NCBI RefSeq assembly: GCF_039905635.1
Contig: NZ_CP157000.1
Location: 2,728,001 to 2,792,000, forward strand
Length of the DNA: 64,000 bases
Origin: Microbacterium sp. ProA8
GTDB taxonomy: Bacteria; Actinomycetota; Actinomycetes; Actinomycetales; Microbacteriaceae
Direction of reading: 5' to 3'
Part shown: positions 34,027-43,882 of the stretch, one piece after another
Position numbering within the stretch: position 1 is the stretch's first letter
How the letters are laid out: the number at the start of each line of letters is the position of its first letter
Program-made: the position numbers and the translations under genes
Notes under the pieces: model-generated
The model's database searches: none
What the model saw: only the letters and a program-made list of their open reading frames with translations
Told to the model about the DNA's origin: nothing

Positions 34027-34112
34027 GTCGCGACCCTACGGCTTCGGCCGGGGGAAGGCCAGCGCCACGTGGATCTCGTGACCGCCGGCTGAGCGACCGA
34101 ATCGCCGAGATG

Positions 34113-34712
34113 TCAGTCGAGGCGGCGGTCGTCGGCGTGACGCGCGAGGCTGCGGCCGTAGCGCTCGGTGAGCTGCACCATGAGGTCGGGGGTCTCTCGG
34201 TCGAGGCCGAACACGTAGCCGGGGAAGTCCAACTCCCGCTGCGCCGCCCAGATCTCCTCGTGGCGATCGGGCGGAAGGACCTGGACCGGATCTCCCACGG
34301 CGACCCAGCCGATCGGCACCGTCGAGTCCGCCGGAAGCGTCGTGCGCAGGTGCACGACGGCGTTGATGCGCACCTCGCTGCGCGCGCCGATGCGCGCACC
34401 GTTGAAGACGCGGGTGCCGGTCGCGAGGAACACCTCCTCCTCGACGACGGCGCCCGACACACTCGCCATCGGGCCGACGAGCACGTGATCGGCGATGTGG
34501 ACCGGATTCGTCGAGGTGGCACGGATCAGCGCATTCTCCATGACGATCACATTCGCGCCGAGGGTGACCGCTCCGCCCTCGGCGGTGATGACCGCACCGT
34601 GGAGGATCTGGCAGTCGGCGCCGATCTCGACGTCGCCGCTGATCACGGCCGTCGCGGCGACGACGGCGTCGGGGTGGATGCGGGGCTGGGCCCCGAGGTG
34701 CTCGAAACGCAT
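34113..34712 (-). CDS. left-handed beta-helix (hexapeptide) protein, gamma-carbonic-anhydrase-like
   Basis: 199 aa. Hexapeptide repeats run from about 16 to 140 (AVVAATAVISGDVEIGADCQILHGAVITA..., ANVIVMENALIRATS, DHVLVGPMASVSGAVVEEEV, VEEEVFLATGTRVFNGARIGARSEVRI, then VPIGWVAVGDPVQVLPPD). The family of gamma-CAs and CaiE/PaaY proteins shares this, but of the three metal histidines expected only an HGAVI His is obvious. The C-terminus (ELDFPGYVFGLDRETPD) is longer. AGGAGG lies 4 nt before the second of two adjacent ATGs, so that one is used. Confidence 0.75.
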   Translation of the reverse strand: MRFEHLGAQPRIHPDAVVAATAVISGDVEIGADCQILHGAVITAEGGAVTLGANVIVMENALIRATSTNPVHIADHVLVGPMASVSGAVVEEEVFLATGTRVFNGARIGARSEVRINAVVHLRTTLPADSTVPIGWVAVGDPVQVLPPDRHEEIWAAQRELDFPGYVFGLDRETPDLMVQLTERYGRSLARHADDRRLD

Positions 34713-34832
34713 CATGCCTCCTCGATCCCGAGCCGGCCCGCTCGTCGTCGGGGCCGTCGCGGTCGGTTCACAGCGTAGTGCGGTGCATCTTCACCGCACG
34801 CCGTCTCCATCGCACGACGTCTTCTCACGCGG

Positions 34833-35204
34833 TCAGGTCGGGTGCTCGGTCAGCCGCCAGTAGTACCCGCTCGGATCGAGCACCCGGAAGTCGCGGAGGC
34901 CCCACGGCTGCGCCTGCACGTCGTCGTCGACGGGCCAGCCCTCCTCGGCGACCCGCAGGCGGGCGGCATCCAGATCGTCCGTCTCGAGCACGAGCTCCAC
35001 CCCGACGGGTGGTCGGCGGGGCGCGGTATCGACGGACGCCCGCCAGGCCGCGCCGACGCGCACGCGGCCGAGCTCGAGCGCGACGTAGGCCCACTCGACG
35101 TGCCGCTCATCGCGCACGAGCGTGAACCCGAGCACGCGGACGTAGAAGTCGACGGCCCGGTCCAGGTCGTCCGGGAAGATCTCGATGCGGAGGTCGGCCA
35201 CCAT
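34833..35204 (-). CDS. VOC superfamily (glyoxalase/bleomycin-resistance-like) protein
   Basis: 123 aa, two beta-alpha-beta-beta-beta modules. IEIFPDDLDRAVDFYVRVLGFTLVRDE and VELVLETDDLDAARLRVAEEGWPVDDDVQAQPWGLRDFRVLDPSGYYWRLTE match the VOC fold. Candidate metal/substrate residues include the E and Q in these strands, but the activity (lyase, dioxygenase or drug binding) is not deducible. ATG 35204 or a GTG 3 nt later could start it. No partner gene suggests a substrate. Confidence 0.82.
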   Translation of the reverse strand: MVADLRIEIFPDDLDRAVDFYVRVLGFTLVRDERHVEWAYVALELGRVRVGAAWRASVDTAPRRPPVGVELVLETDDLDAARLRVAEEGWPVDDDVQAQPWGLRDFRVLDPSGYYWRLTEHPT

Positions 35205-35321
35205 CCCACCACTCTCCCGCACCTGGATGCGGTGCGTCGCGCGGAGCGCGCGCAGACACGCTGCGCGGGGACGGCGGGCGCCGTCGTCACACGCGCGGTC
35301 GACGCTGCGGACCCTGGGTAG

Positions 35322-36758
<1,437 letters not shown>

Positions 36759-36839
36759 CCGCCACGGTGGCAGAACGGGTCGCCCACAGCGGGCTGTGCC
36801 CGCCCACTCGGCTGAGGGGCGGGGCGCGCACGCCGACGG

Positions 36840-39800
36840 TCAGGCGCTGACGGCCGCCTCGGCGGCGGCATCCGCGTCGGCCTTCTTGGGCGGCCACAGC
36901 TGCTCGATCAGCTGCGCGACCCAGGCGATGAGCTCGTCGTCGCCGAGCGGCTCGCCGCCGGCCGACGGAAGCGGCACGACCATGGCCTCGCCGCCGGCGA
37001 CGAGCTTGGCCTTGGGGTGCAGCCGCTGCAGGCGCACGCGCATCGAATCGGGCAGGTTCGCGGGCGCGATGCGCAGGTTCGGACCCATCGCGACCACGTC
37101 GGCGAGGCCGGCCTGTCCTGCACGGCGTCGCAGCCGTGCGACCGCGAGCAGTCCCTCGACCTCGGCCGGCGGCTCGCCGTAGCGGTCGGTCAGCTCCTCG
37201 ACCACGAGGTCGATCGCGTCGGGCTGCGCGGTGACGGATGCCGCCGCCGAGAGCTTCTGATACGCCTCGAGTCGCAGGCGCTCACTGTCGATGTACGACT
37301 CGGGGATGCGGGCCTGCACCGGCAGCTCGAGGCGCAGCTCGGCAGGTCCCTCGGTCTCTTCGCCGCGGAACGTGGCGACCGCCTCGCCGATCATGCGCAG
37401 GTACAGGTCGAAGCCCACGCCCGCGATGTGACCGGCCTGCTCGGCGCCCAGGAGATTGCCGGCGCCGCGCAGCTCAAGATCCTTCAGCGCGACCTGCATG
37501 CCCGAGCCGAGGTCGTTGTTGACCGCGATCGTCTCGAGGCGGTCGGCCGCGGTCTCGCTGAGCGGCTTCATGTCGTCGTAGAGGAAGTACGCGTAGGCCC
37601 GCTCCCGCGCGCGACCCACCCGGCCGCGCAGCTGATGCAGCTGGCTGAGACCGTACTTGTCGGCGCGGTCGATGATGATCGTGTTGGCGTTGGAGATGTC
37701 GAGACCGGTCTCGACGATCGTCGTGCAGACCAGGACGTCGGAGCGCCGCTCCCAGAACGCGTCGACGACCTCTTCGAGCGCGTGCTCCCCCATCTGGCCG
37801 TGTGCGACCGCGATGCGCGCCTCGGGCACCAGCTCGGCGAGCTCGGCCGCCACGCGCTGGATCGACTGCACCCGGTTGTGCACGTAGAACACCTGGCCCT
37901 CGCGCAGCAGCTCGCGGCGGATCGCCGCGGTGATCTGCTTGTCGTTGCGCGGCCCGACATACGACAGGATCGGATGCCGGTCCTCGGGCGGCGTCTGCAG
38001 CGTCGACATCTCACGGATGCCCGTCACCGCCATCTCGAGTGTGCGCGGAATCGGCGTCGCGCTCATGGCGAGGATGTCGACGTTGGTCTTCAGCTTCTTG
38101 AGCTGGTCCTTGTGCTCGACGCCGAAACGCTGCTCCTCGTCGATGATCATGAGGCCGAGATCCTTGAAGATCACCTTCTCGGTGAGGATGCGGTGCGTGC
38201 CGATGACCATGTCGACGGTGCCGTCGGTGAGGCCGGCGAGCACCTCGCGCGCCTGCTTGTCGCTCTGGAACCGCGAGAGCGCCTTGACCTTCACCGGGAA
38301 GCCGGCGAAGCGCTCGGTGAACGTCTCGAGGTGCTGCTTGACCAGCAGCGTCGTCGGCACGAGCATCGCGACCTGCTTGCCGTCCTGGATGGCCTTGAAC
38401 GCGGCGCGGACGGCGACCTCGGTCTTGCCGAAGCCGACGTCGCCGGACAGCAGGCGGTCCATCGGGATCGGCTTCTCCATGTCGGCCTTGATCTCGTCGA
38501 TCGTCTGCAGCTGGTCGGGAGTCTCGGCGAACGGGAACGCCTCTTCGAGCTCGCGCTGCCAGGGGGTGTCCGGCCCGAAGGCGTGGCCCTTCGACGCCAT
38601 GCGCGCCGAGTACAGCTTGACGAGCTCGACGGCGATGTCGCGCACCGCGCGGCGGGCCTTGCTCTTGGCCTGGGCCCAGTCGCTGCCGCCCATCTTCGAC
38701 AGCGTCGGGGCCTCGCCGCCGACATAGCGCGAGAGCAGGTCGAGCTGGTCGGTCGGCACGAACAGCTTGTCGCCCGGGTAGCCGCGCTTGGACGGCGCGT
38801 ACTCGAGCACGAGGTACTCGCGCACGCTTTTCACCGCGTTGCGTCCGCCGCTCGAGACCTCGCGCTGGGTGAGCTCGACGAACTTGCCGATGCCGTGCGT
38901 CGCGTGCACGACGTAGTCGCCGGCCTTGAGCTGCAACGGGTCGACGACGGCCTTGCGCCGCGAGGCGAGCTTCTTGACGACCCGGTTGTCGCCGCCGATC
39001 GTGCGGCCGTAGAACTCCGACTCGGTGAGCACGGCGAGCTTCGCGTCCGCCGCCTCGAACCCGCGCTCGAGCACGCTCAGGACCACGTGGGCGACACCCG
39101 GCTCGGGCGCCTGCAGCACCTCGTCGACCCTGCGGGCCGCGATGCCGCGTTCGGCCAGCACGTCGCGGGCGCGTTCTACGAGGCCGGCTCCGGATGCCGC
39201 GACGACGACGCGCCAGCCGTCCGCCAGGAGCGCTCCGATGTGCGCCGTCGCGCCTTCCACGTTGCCCTGGAAGGACGGGACGGCCGACCCGGGCACGCGG
39301 ATCGCGGCGGCGGCCTCGAGTGCGACGTCGATGTCCTCGTCGATCAGGCCTTCGGCGGCGGCATCCGCCTGTCCCGAGTCGAAGGCGCTGAGACTCCACC
39401 AGACACCGCCCCGTGCGCGGGCAGCCGCACGCACCGCGGGCAGCGACAGGAAGTCGCCGGCACCCAGGTCGATCGGGGTGCTGGCACCTGCCGTCGCCGC
39501 GCTCCACGCCGCCTCGAGGAATTCGCGGTTCGTGTCGCCGAGGGTGATCGCACGCGCGACGGCGCGCTCCGGGTCGACGAGCGCGACGGCCGAGCCCTCG
39601 GGCAGATAGTCGACGACGGCCACGAGCCGATCCACGACGGCCGGGAGCAGGGACTCCATGCCTTCGACCGGGATGCCCTCGGCCATCTTCTCGAGCATGC
39701 CGGCCAGGCCCGGCAGCTCGTCCTTGAGCTCTCGGGCACGCTCGCGCACGGCGTCGGTGAGCAGCAGCTCTCGGCTGGGCAGCAGGGTGACCTCACGCAC

Positions 39801-40472
39801 TTCGCCGGGCAGCGACCGCTGATCGGCGACCGAGAAGGCGCGCATCTCGTCCACCTCGTCGCCGAAGAACTCGACGCGGTACGGGTGCGGTGCGGTCGGC
39901 GGGAAGACATCCAGGATGCCGCCGCGCACCGCGAACTCGCCGCGCCGCGACACCATGTCGACGCGGTGATAGGCGAGCTCGATGAGCCGGGCCGAGACGT
40001 CGCCGAGGTCGTGCCCGCGAGCGCCGATGACGAGTTCGATCGGCGCGACGTCGGTGAGTCCGGCCGCCAGCGGCTGGATGGCGCCCCGCACCGAGGCGGT
40101 GATCACGAGCGGCGTCGTGGCATCCCAGCGGGCGATGCGCGTGAGGATCTCGAGCCGGGTGCCGACGGTCTCTGCGCTCGGGCTCAGCCGCTCGTGCGGC
40201 AGCGTCTCCCACGCCGGGAAGTGGAGCACCTCGGCGCCGGGCAGCAGCGCACCCAGCGCGGGACCGAGCGACTCCGCACGGCGCCCCGTGGGCGCGATCA
40301 GCATCACCACCGGCGGTTTGCCCGCGGCGCGGCGGCGCTCGATCAGGGCTGCGAGGAGCGGAGCGTCGAGTCCTTCGACGAGCGAGAAGTCGGCATCGAC
40401 GGATGCCGCGGCCACCGCGTCCCGAAACGGCTCAGCCTGCTCGAGGGCGCGAACGATCCCGGGAACTGTCAC
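36840..40472 (-). CDS. mfd: transcription-repair coupling factor Mfd
   Basis: 1210 aa, full length. UvrB-homology N-terminal modules (LHFPAWETLPHERLSPSAETVGTR and the GGILDVFPP motif), the RNAP-interacting domain around LKAGDYVVHATHGIGKFVELTQREV (about 510), Walker A SGDVGFGKTEVA (about 675), DEEQ box IIDEEQRFGVEHKDQ (about 775), LAMSATPIPRTLEMA and the C-terminal RecG/TRCF region QLRGRVGRARERAYAYF. Removes stalled RNAP at lesions and recruits UvrA. GTG 40472 follows TAGACT (minus 40479-40484) by 6 nt with no SD, so leaderless. A repeat element lies between it and the divergent gene. Confidence 0.97.
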   Translation of the reverse strand: MTVPGIVRALEQAEPFRDAVAAASVDADFSLVEGLDAPLLAALIERRRAAGKPPVVMLIAPTGRRAESLGPALGALLPGAEVLHFPAWETLPHERLSPSAETVGTRLEILTRIARWDATTPLVITASVRGAIQPLAAGLTDVAPIELVIGARGHDLGDVSARLIELAYHRVDMVSRRGEFAVRGGILDVFPPTAPHPYRVEFFGDEVDEMRAFSVADQRSLPGEVREVTLLPSRELLLTDAVRERARELKDELPGLAGMLEKMAEGIPVEGMESLLPAVVDRLVAVVDYLPEGSAVALVDPERAVARAITLGDTNREFLEAAWSAATAGASTPIDLGAGDFLSLPAVRAAARARGGVWWSLSAFDSGQADAAAEGLIDEDIDVALEAAAAIRVPGSAVPSFQGNVEGATAHIGALLADGWRVVVAASGAGLVERARDVLAERGIAARRVDEVLQAPEPGVAHVVLSVLERGFEAADAKLAVLTESEFYGRTIGGDNRVVKKLASRRKAVVDPLQLKAGDYVVHATHGIGKFVELTQREVSSGGRNAVKSVREYLVLEYAPSKRGYPGDKLFVPTDQLDLLSRYVGGEAPTLSKMGGSDWAQAKSKARRAVRDIAVELVKLYSARMASKGHAFGPDTPWQRELEEAFPFAETPDQLQTIDEIKADMEKPIPMDRLLSGDVGFGKTEVAVRAAFKAIQDGKQVAMLVPTTLLVKQHLETFTERFAGFPVKVKALSRFQSDKQAREVLAGLTDGTVDMVIGTHRILTEKVIFKDLGLMIIDEEQRFGVEHKDQLKKLKTNVDILAMSATPIPRTLEMAVTGIREMSTLQTPPEDRHPILSYVGPRNDKQITAAIRRELLREGQVFYVHNRVQSIQRVAAELAELVPEARIAVAHGQMGEHALEEVVDAFWERRSDVLVCTTIVETGLDISNANTIIIDRADKYGLSQLHQLRGRVGRARERAYAYFLYDDMKPLSETAADRLETIAVNNDLGSGMQVALKDLELRGAGNLLGAEQAGHIAGVGFDLYLRMIGEAVATFRGEETEGPAELRLELPVQARIPESYIDSERLRLEAYQKLSAAASVTAQPDAIDLVVEELTDRYGEPPAEVEGLLAVARLRRRAGQAGLADVVAMGPNLRIAPANLPDSMRVRLQRLHPKAKLVAGGEAMVVPLPSAGGEPLGDDELIAWVAQLIEQLWPPKKADADAAAEAAVSA

Positions 40473-40531
40473 CGCACGAGTCTACGGCGCAGGACCGACA
40501 CCCGGGCTCCACGGACCGACACGACACCGGG

Positions 40532-40616
40532 TGCACAGAATCGGAGGGCGTGCGGGGCGCGCCGGGCCGCGGCATCCGCTCTCCGGCGTGTCGCCGACAA
40601 GATCCGATTCTGTGCA
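40532..40616. repeat. 85-bp element with 14-bp terminal inverted repeats
   Basis: TGCACAGAATCGGA (40532-40545) is exactly inverted at 40603-40616 (TCCGATTCTGTGCA). The 57-bp interior is GC-rich and contains no ORF. It occupies the space between the leaderless promoters of mfd and the DUF4190-like gene. Arms and length resemble the second element at 41331-41414 in layout, not sequence. Confidence 0.7.
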
Positions 40617-40654
40617 GGCGGATTCCACGTGACCGTGCTCCTAGGATCAATCGC

Positions 40655-41281
40655 GTGAGCACCCCTGACGCGCCGCAGAACCCGCCCGTCCCGCCCGGGC
40701 CGTGGGCGCCGCCCGCCGCACCACCGTTCGGACCGCCTGCGGGGACGACCGGAGGCCCGGCGCAGCCCGCCGGCGGACATCCGGGGGTTGCGCCCGGTCG
40801 GCCCGCACCTCCCGCAGGAGCGTACGCCCCGCCGGCCGGCTACGCCCTCGCGCCCGGTGCGGCGGGTCCCGCGTACGGCGCCGCGCCCGCGCATCGCAGC
40901 AGCGTACTCGGCGTGGTCGCCCTGGTCCTCGCCCTCGTCGCGACGGTGGGGGCGAGCATCTTGGGTGCGATCGCGAGCTACCGGATCGGACTCGGCGCCG
41001 GCCGCCAGATCACGGCCGGGGCCCTCGACACCGATTTCGACTGGTCGATCCTGACGCCGGTACGCGACTGGGTGCTGCTCGGCGAGGTCTCGTTCTGGGT
41101 AGGCACCGCGCTCGGTGTGTGGGCCCTGGTGCAGGGTGTCATCGCGATCGTCACGGCGCGCGGACGAGGCGCCGGCATCGCCGCAGTGATCGTCGCCGCC
41201 CTCGGCCCGATCGCCTTCGGCGCCGTGGTGCAGGGCTTCCTGACCGCCGGCCTCGCCGCCGGCACCGGCATGGGCAGCTGA
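40655..41281 (+). CDS. proline-rich, DUF4190-like membrane protein
   Basis: 208 aa. A disordered Pro/Gly/Ala N-terminus (1-80, with PPAG-type repeats) is followed by three or four hydrophobic segments (about 85-110, 145-165, 175-200), resembling DUF4190-type actinobacterial envelope proteins. No catalytic residues. GTG 40655 is 7 nt after TAGGAT (40642-40647), so leaderless. It lies between two inverted-repeat elements. Function unknown. Confidence 0.72.
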   Translation: MSTPDAPQNPPVPPGPWAPPAAPPFGPPAGTTGGPAQPAGGHPGVAPGRPAPPAGAYAPPAGYALAPGAAGPAYGAAPAHRSSVLGVVALVLALVATVGASILGAIASYRIGLGAGRQITAGALDTDFDWSILTPVRDWVLLGEVSFWVGTALGVWALVQGVIAIVTARGRGAGIAAVIVAALGPIAFGAVVQGFLTAGLAAGTGMGS

Positions 41282-41330
41282 CGGGTCTCGCGAAGCCTCG
41301 GCCCGCGGCATCCGTCTTCTCCGTCGCTGT

Positions 41331-41414
41331 TTCCTCAGTTGAGGACCAGAGCCGAAACGAGGGCCGATCTCGGCCCGCTGCTCCGCATCTCGGCACCATT
41401 CCTCAACTGAGGAA
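41331..41414. repeat. 84-bp element with 15-bp terminal inverted repeats, each arm palindromic
   Basis: TTCCTCAGTTGAGGA (41331-41345) is exactly inverted at 41400-41414 (TCCTCAACTGAGGAA). Each arm is itself a palindrome of the form CCTCANNTGAGG. The 54-bp interior includes GGGCCGATCTCGGCCC, a third palindrome. It lies between the convergent DUF4190-like and pth genes, so it could also serve as a terminator. Confidence 0.7.
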
Positions 41415-41452
41415 CGCGGATGCCGCAGCCGGCGCTCAGCGGACGCGAGAGG

Positions 41453-42037
41453 TCAGACGCGGGGGGCGTGGTGCTTCTGCTGAGCGGCGAGGAGGCCATC
41501 GGCCACGAGCTGCTCGACCGCGTCAGCGGCGTCGCCGATGAGGATGGGCAGGTTCTTGCGCTCCGTGGCGCCGAACGGGTCGAGCACCCAGTCGGCCGGG
41601 TCCTGACGCCCCATCGGGCGGCCGATGCCGACGCGCACGCGCGGGAACTCCGCCGTGTCGAGCGCCTTGGCGACATCGCGCACGCCGTTGTGGCCGCCGT
41701 GGCCGCCGCCGACCTTGAGCTTGATCGTGTCGAACGGGATGTCGAGCTCGTCGTGCACGACCACCACGTGGTCGGGGGCGATGCCGTAGAACTTCGCGAG
41801 CCCGGCGACGGGTCCGCCGGACACGTTCATGAACGTGTTCGGCTTGGCGAGGATGAGCTTCGCCGCACCGGGGCGCAGCCACGTCTCGACGACGCGCGCG
41901 TTCGCCTTGTGCGCCTTGAAGGACTCGCCACGCCGTCCCGCGAGCTCATCCACCACGAGCTGTCCGACGTTGTGGCGCGTGAGCTCGTAGCGGGGGCCGG
42001 GGTTTCCCAGGCCGACGATCAGCCACGTCTCTGCCAT
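41453..42037 (-). CDS. pth: peptidyl-tRNA hydrolase
   Basis: 194 aa, usual size. Cleaves the ester of peptidyl-tRNAs released prematurely from ribosomes. LIVGLGNPGPRYELTRHNVGQLVVDEL contains the catalytic His; KPNTFMNVSGGPVAGLAKFY the Asn; and VVVHDELDIPFDTIKLKVGGGHGGHNGVRD the Asp and substrate residues. ATG 42037 is preferred: CAGGAT precedes it by 7 nt (leaderless-like), or AGGA acts as weak SD; ATG 42046 is an alternative. Downstream of rplY, a standard actinobacterial pair. Confidence 0.95.
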   Translation of the reverse strand: MAETWLIVGLGNPGPRYELTRHNVGQLVVDELAGRRGESFKAHKANARVVETWLRPGAAKLILAKPNTFMNVSGGPVAGLAKFYGIAPDHVVVVHDELDIPFDTIKLKVGGGHGGHNGVRDVAKALDTAEFPRVRVGIGRPMGRQDPADWVLDPFGATERKNLPILIGDAADAVEQLVADGLLAAQQKHHAPRV

Positions 42038-42063
42038 GTCATCCATCCTGCCGGTGAGACGAA

Positions 42064-42096
42064 GGCGAGGGGGCGCGGCATCCGCACCCCCTCGCC
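42064..42096 (-). terminator. hairpin between rplY and pth
   Basis: GGCGAGGGGG (42064-42073) and CCCCCTCGCC (42087-42096) form a perfect 10-bp stem with a 13-nt loop, 13 nt after the rplY stop on the minus strand. No U-tract follows. It may reduce or separate pth expression, which also has its own -10-like sequence. Confidence 0.55.
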
Positions 42097-42108
42097 GTCG
42101 TGAAGGAA

Positions 42109-42744
42109 TTACTCGGAGGCGGACTCTTCCGAGGCCTCGGCCTGCTCGGCGGCGACCTCGGCATCGGCCTCGGCGATCTCTTCCTCGGCGGCCAGCGTCG
42201 AAGCCGGCACCGAGATGGCGACGATGAGCAGCTCGGCGTCGGCGATGAGGACCGACCCCTTCGGCAGCTTCAGGTCGGCGGCCGTGATGTGCGTGCCTTC
42301 CTCGAGGCCCTCGACGTCGACCTCGATGTGCTCGGGGATGTGCGTGGCCTCGGCCTGGAGGGTGACGGTCGTGTTGTCGAGGTTCGCGATGGTGCCGGGA
42401 GCGGACTCGCCCACGACGACGATCGGCACCTCGATCTCGACCTTCTCGCCCTTCTTCACGACGAGCAGGTCGATGTGCTCGATGACCTGGTGCACCGGGT
42501 CCTTCTGCACATCCTTGACCAGCGTGAGCTGCGACGTGCCTTCGAGGTCGAGCTCGAGCACCGCGTTCGCGCGGCGGATGAGCAGCGAGACCTGGTGGCC
42601 CGGCAGGGCGACGTGCACGGGGTCGGTGCCGTGACCGTAGATGACGGCGGGGATCTTGCCGGCGGCGCGGAGGCGGCGGGCGAAGCCCTTGCCGAAGCTC
42701 TCGCGGAACTCGGCCTGGACCTTGGTATCGGGCTCGGACGACAT
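42109..42744 (-). CDS. rplY: ribosomal protein bL25, CTC type
   Basis: 211 aa, the long TL5/CTC form that binds 5S rRNA. The N-terminal L25 domain (FRESFGKGFARRLRAAGKIPAVIYGHGTDPVHVALPGHQVSLL) is followed by the C-terminal beta domain (VEIEVPIVVVGESAPGTIANLDN..., VEGLEEGTHITAADLKLPKGS) and an acidic tail of about 25 Ala/Glu residues. AAGGAG lies 7 nt before ATG 42744. It forms the rplY-pth pair; prs, which commonly precedes it in actinobacteria, is 15 kb away here. Confidence 0.95.
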   Translation of the reverse strand: MSSEPDTKVQAEFRESFGKGFARRLRAAGKIPAVIYGHGTDPVHVALPGHQVSLLIRRANAVLELDLEGTSQLTLVKDVQKDPVHQVIEHIDLLVVKKGEKVEIEVPIVVVGESAPGTIANLDNTTVTLQAEATHIPEHIEVDVEGLEEGTHITAADLKLPKGSVLIADAELLIVAISVPASTLAAEEEIAEADAEVAAEQAEASEESASE

Positions 42745-42787
42745 GGGGTTCTCCTTGTGGGCGCACTGGCCCGGTAAGCTGCGGCGC

Positions 42788-42865
42788 GTGGCCGTTCTGA
42801 CTCGGCCTGCGCGGTGGCGGGCCCGGGGTATTCGGGGTGTCTTCGACTCGAACGCGCACGCGTGA
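42788..42865 (+). CDS. possible leaderless 25-aa ORF upstream of rplY (opposite strand)
   Basis: TAAGCT (42775-42780), a 7-nt spacer and GTG give a small basic peptide beginning MAVLTRPARW and ending DSNAHA, with TGA at 42863. No SD. The promoter arrangement matches the other leaderless starts in the window, but nothing in the protein is recognisable, and it lies in the rplY 5' region. Confidence 0.3.
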   Translation: MAVLTRPARWRARGIRGVFDSNAHA

Positions 42866-43025
42866 GGAAAGCCCGTTGGGCCGGCATCACTGCGTCGATC
42901 ACGGATGCCGCAGCCCACCGGAATCGACGGGCGCGAGGCATCCCTCGCCGAAGTTCGAGACGAGTCTACCAGCGCGCCCGCTACGATGAGGAACGCCCCT
43001 GCTTCCCGCTCCCTCGGAGGACCCC

Positions 43026-43148
43026 ATGGACTACGGCTTCTGGAGCCACGCTCTTCTCTGGCTCATCGGCGCCATGGCCGCGGTCGGTGCGCTTGCGACC
43101 GCGCTGGCGTTCTGGAGCCTCGGTCGCCAGGGCTACCGCAAGGACTGA
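43026..43148 (+). CDS. 40-aa single-pass membrane protein
   Basis: Sequence starts MDYGFWSHALLWLIGAM and continues through one hydrophobic helix (about 7-32) to a basic tail ending RQGYRKD. GGAGG lies 5 nt before the ATG, and a TACGAT hexamer about 35 nt further up is a possible -10. It overlaps the 3' end of gntK on the opposite strand by 16 nt. Good translation signals and a membrane helix make it likely real. Function unknown. Confidence 0.6.
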   Translation: MDYGFWSHALLWLIGAMAAVGALATALAFWSLGRQGYRKD

Positions 43149-43747
43149 TACCGCTCGAGCGCCGCCACCGCGGCGTCGACGACATCGGCCAGCGGCGGGT
43201 CTCCCGCCACGACGACGCCCGCCTCATCCGGCTCGAGGTGCTCGAGCGTCTGCAGCTGCGAGATCAGCAGCGATGAAGGCATGAAGTGCTCGCGCGCGCC
43301 CATGCGACGCGCGAGCTCGTCCCGCGGCACGCGGAGTTCGACGAAGACGACACGGGGTGCGGTCGTTCGGCCGCGGATGCGGTCGCGGTAGCGGCGGGCG
43401 AGCGCCGAGCAGGCCATCACCACTCCCCCGGGCGCTTCCCGCAGCGTCGCGGCCACGACGTCGAGCCACGGCATCCGATCGCCGTCGTCGAGTGCGACCC
43501 CGGCGGCCATCTTCGCGACGTTCTCCGTGGGATGGAGGTCGTCCGCATCGACGAACGGCAGTCCGAGCCGCTGGGCCAGCGCCAGACCGACGACGGATTT
43601 GCCCGAACCGCTCGGCCCCATCACCACGATCCGCATCGCCGATGCGGGGCCGGCGCCGACGACTCCCGGCGCAGCGGGCTCCGGCGCAGCGGGTTCCGGC
43701 GGGGTGGACTCCGGGAGGGGGGACCCCGGGAGGGAGGGCTCGGTCAC
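43133..43747 (-). CDS. gntK: gluconokinase (GntK/GntV family)
   Basis: 204 aa. Phosphorylates gluconate to 6-phosphogluconate. MRIVVMGPSGSGKSVVGLALAQ is the P-loop, with PFVDADDLHPTENVAKMAAG and DRMPWLDVVA, then VMACSALARRYRDRIRG and the C-terminal AREHFMPSSLLISQLQTLE, all typical. GTG 43747 is chosen because TACCGT (minus 43755-43760) is 7 nt upstream (leaderless). That gives about 37 extra N-terminal residues rich in Pro/Ala with a repeated PEPAAP motif, unlike the usual ~165-175 aa enzymes; a start at the MRIVVMG methionine (43636) is possible. Divergent from gnd, which uses the product. Confidence 0.85.
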   Translation of the reverse strand: MTEPSLPGSPLPESTPPEPAAPEPAAPGVVGAGPASAMRIVVMGPSGSGKSVVGLALAQRLGLPFVDADDLHPTENVAKMAAGVALDDGDRMPWLDVVAATLREAPGGVVMACSALARRYRDRIRGRTTAPRVVFVELRVPRDELARRMGAREHFMPSSLLISQLQTLEHLEPDEAGVVVAGDPPLADVVDAAVAALERYQSLR

Positions 43748-43882
43748 GACGGCCACGGTAGCCCACCGCCCGACGACGCGTCACACCCGGCCGGTTCGGG
43801 GTGTGAGCGTCCCGCCGCTGCGGCGTAACACGGACCCGTCAGACTCTAGGCTGAAAGAGACGATCTAACCTCAGGAGCGCGT

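Noticed and set aside
37017..40658. Very long open frame antisense to mfd (about 1200 codons), and similar long antisense frames over ppc, P-ATPase and gnd
   Set aside because: GC-rich third positions keep antisense frames open. These frames encode low-complexity Arg/Gly/Asp-rich sequence with no motifs, and the opposite strand carries a clear conserved gene.
40532..41414. A composite transposon or IS with the two inverted-repeat elements as ends
   Set aside because: The two elements have unrelated arm sequences and no transposase gene lies between them; the gene between is a membrane protein. They look like separate small elements.
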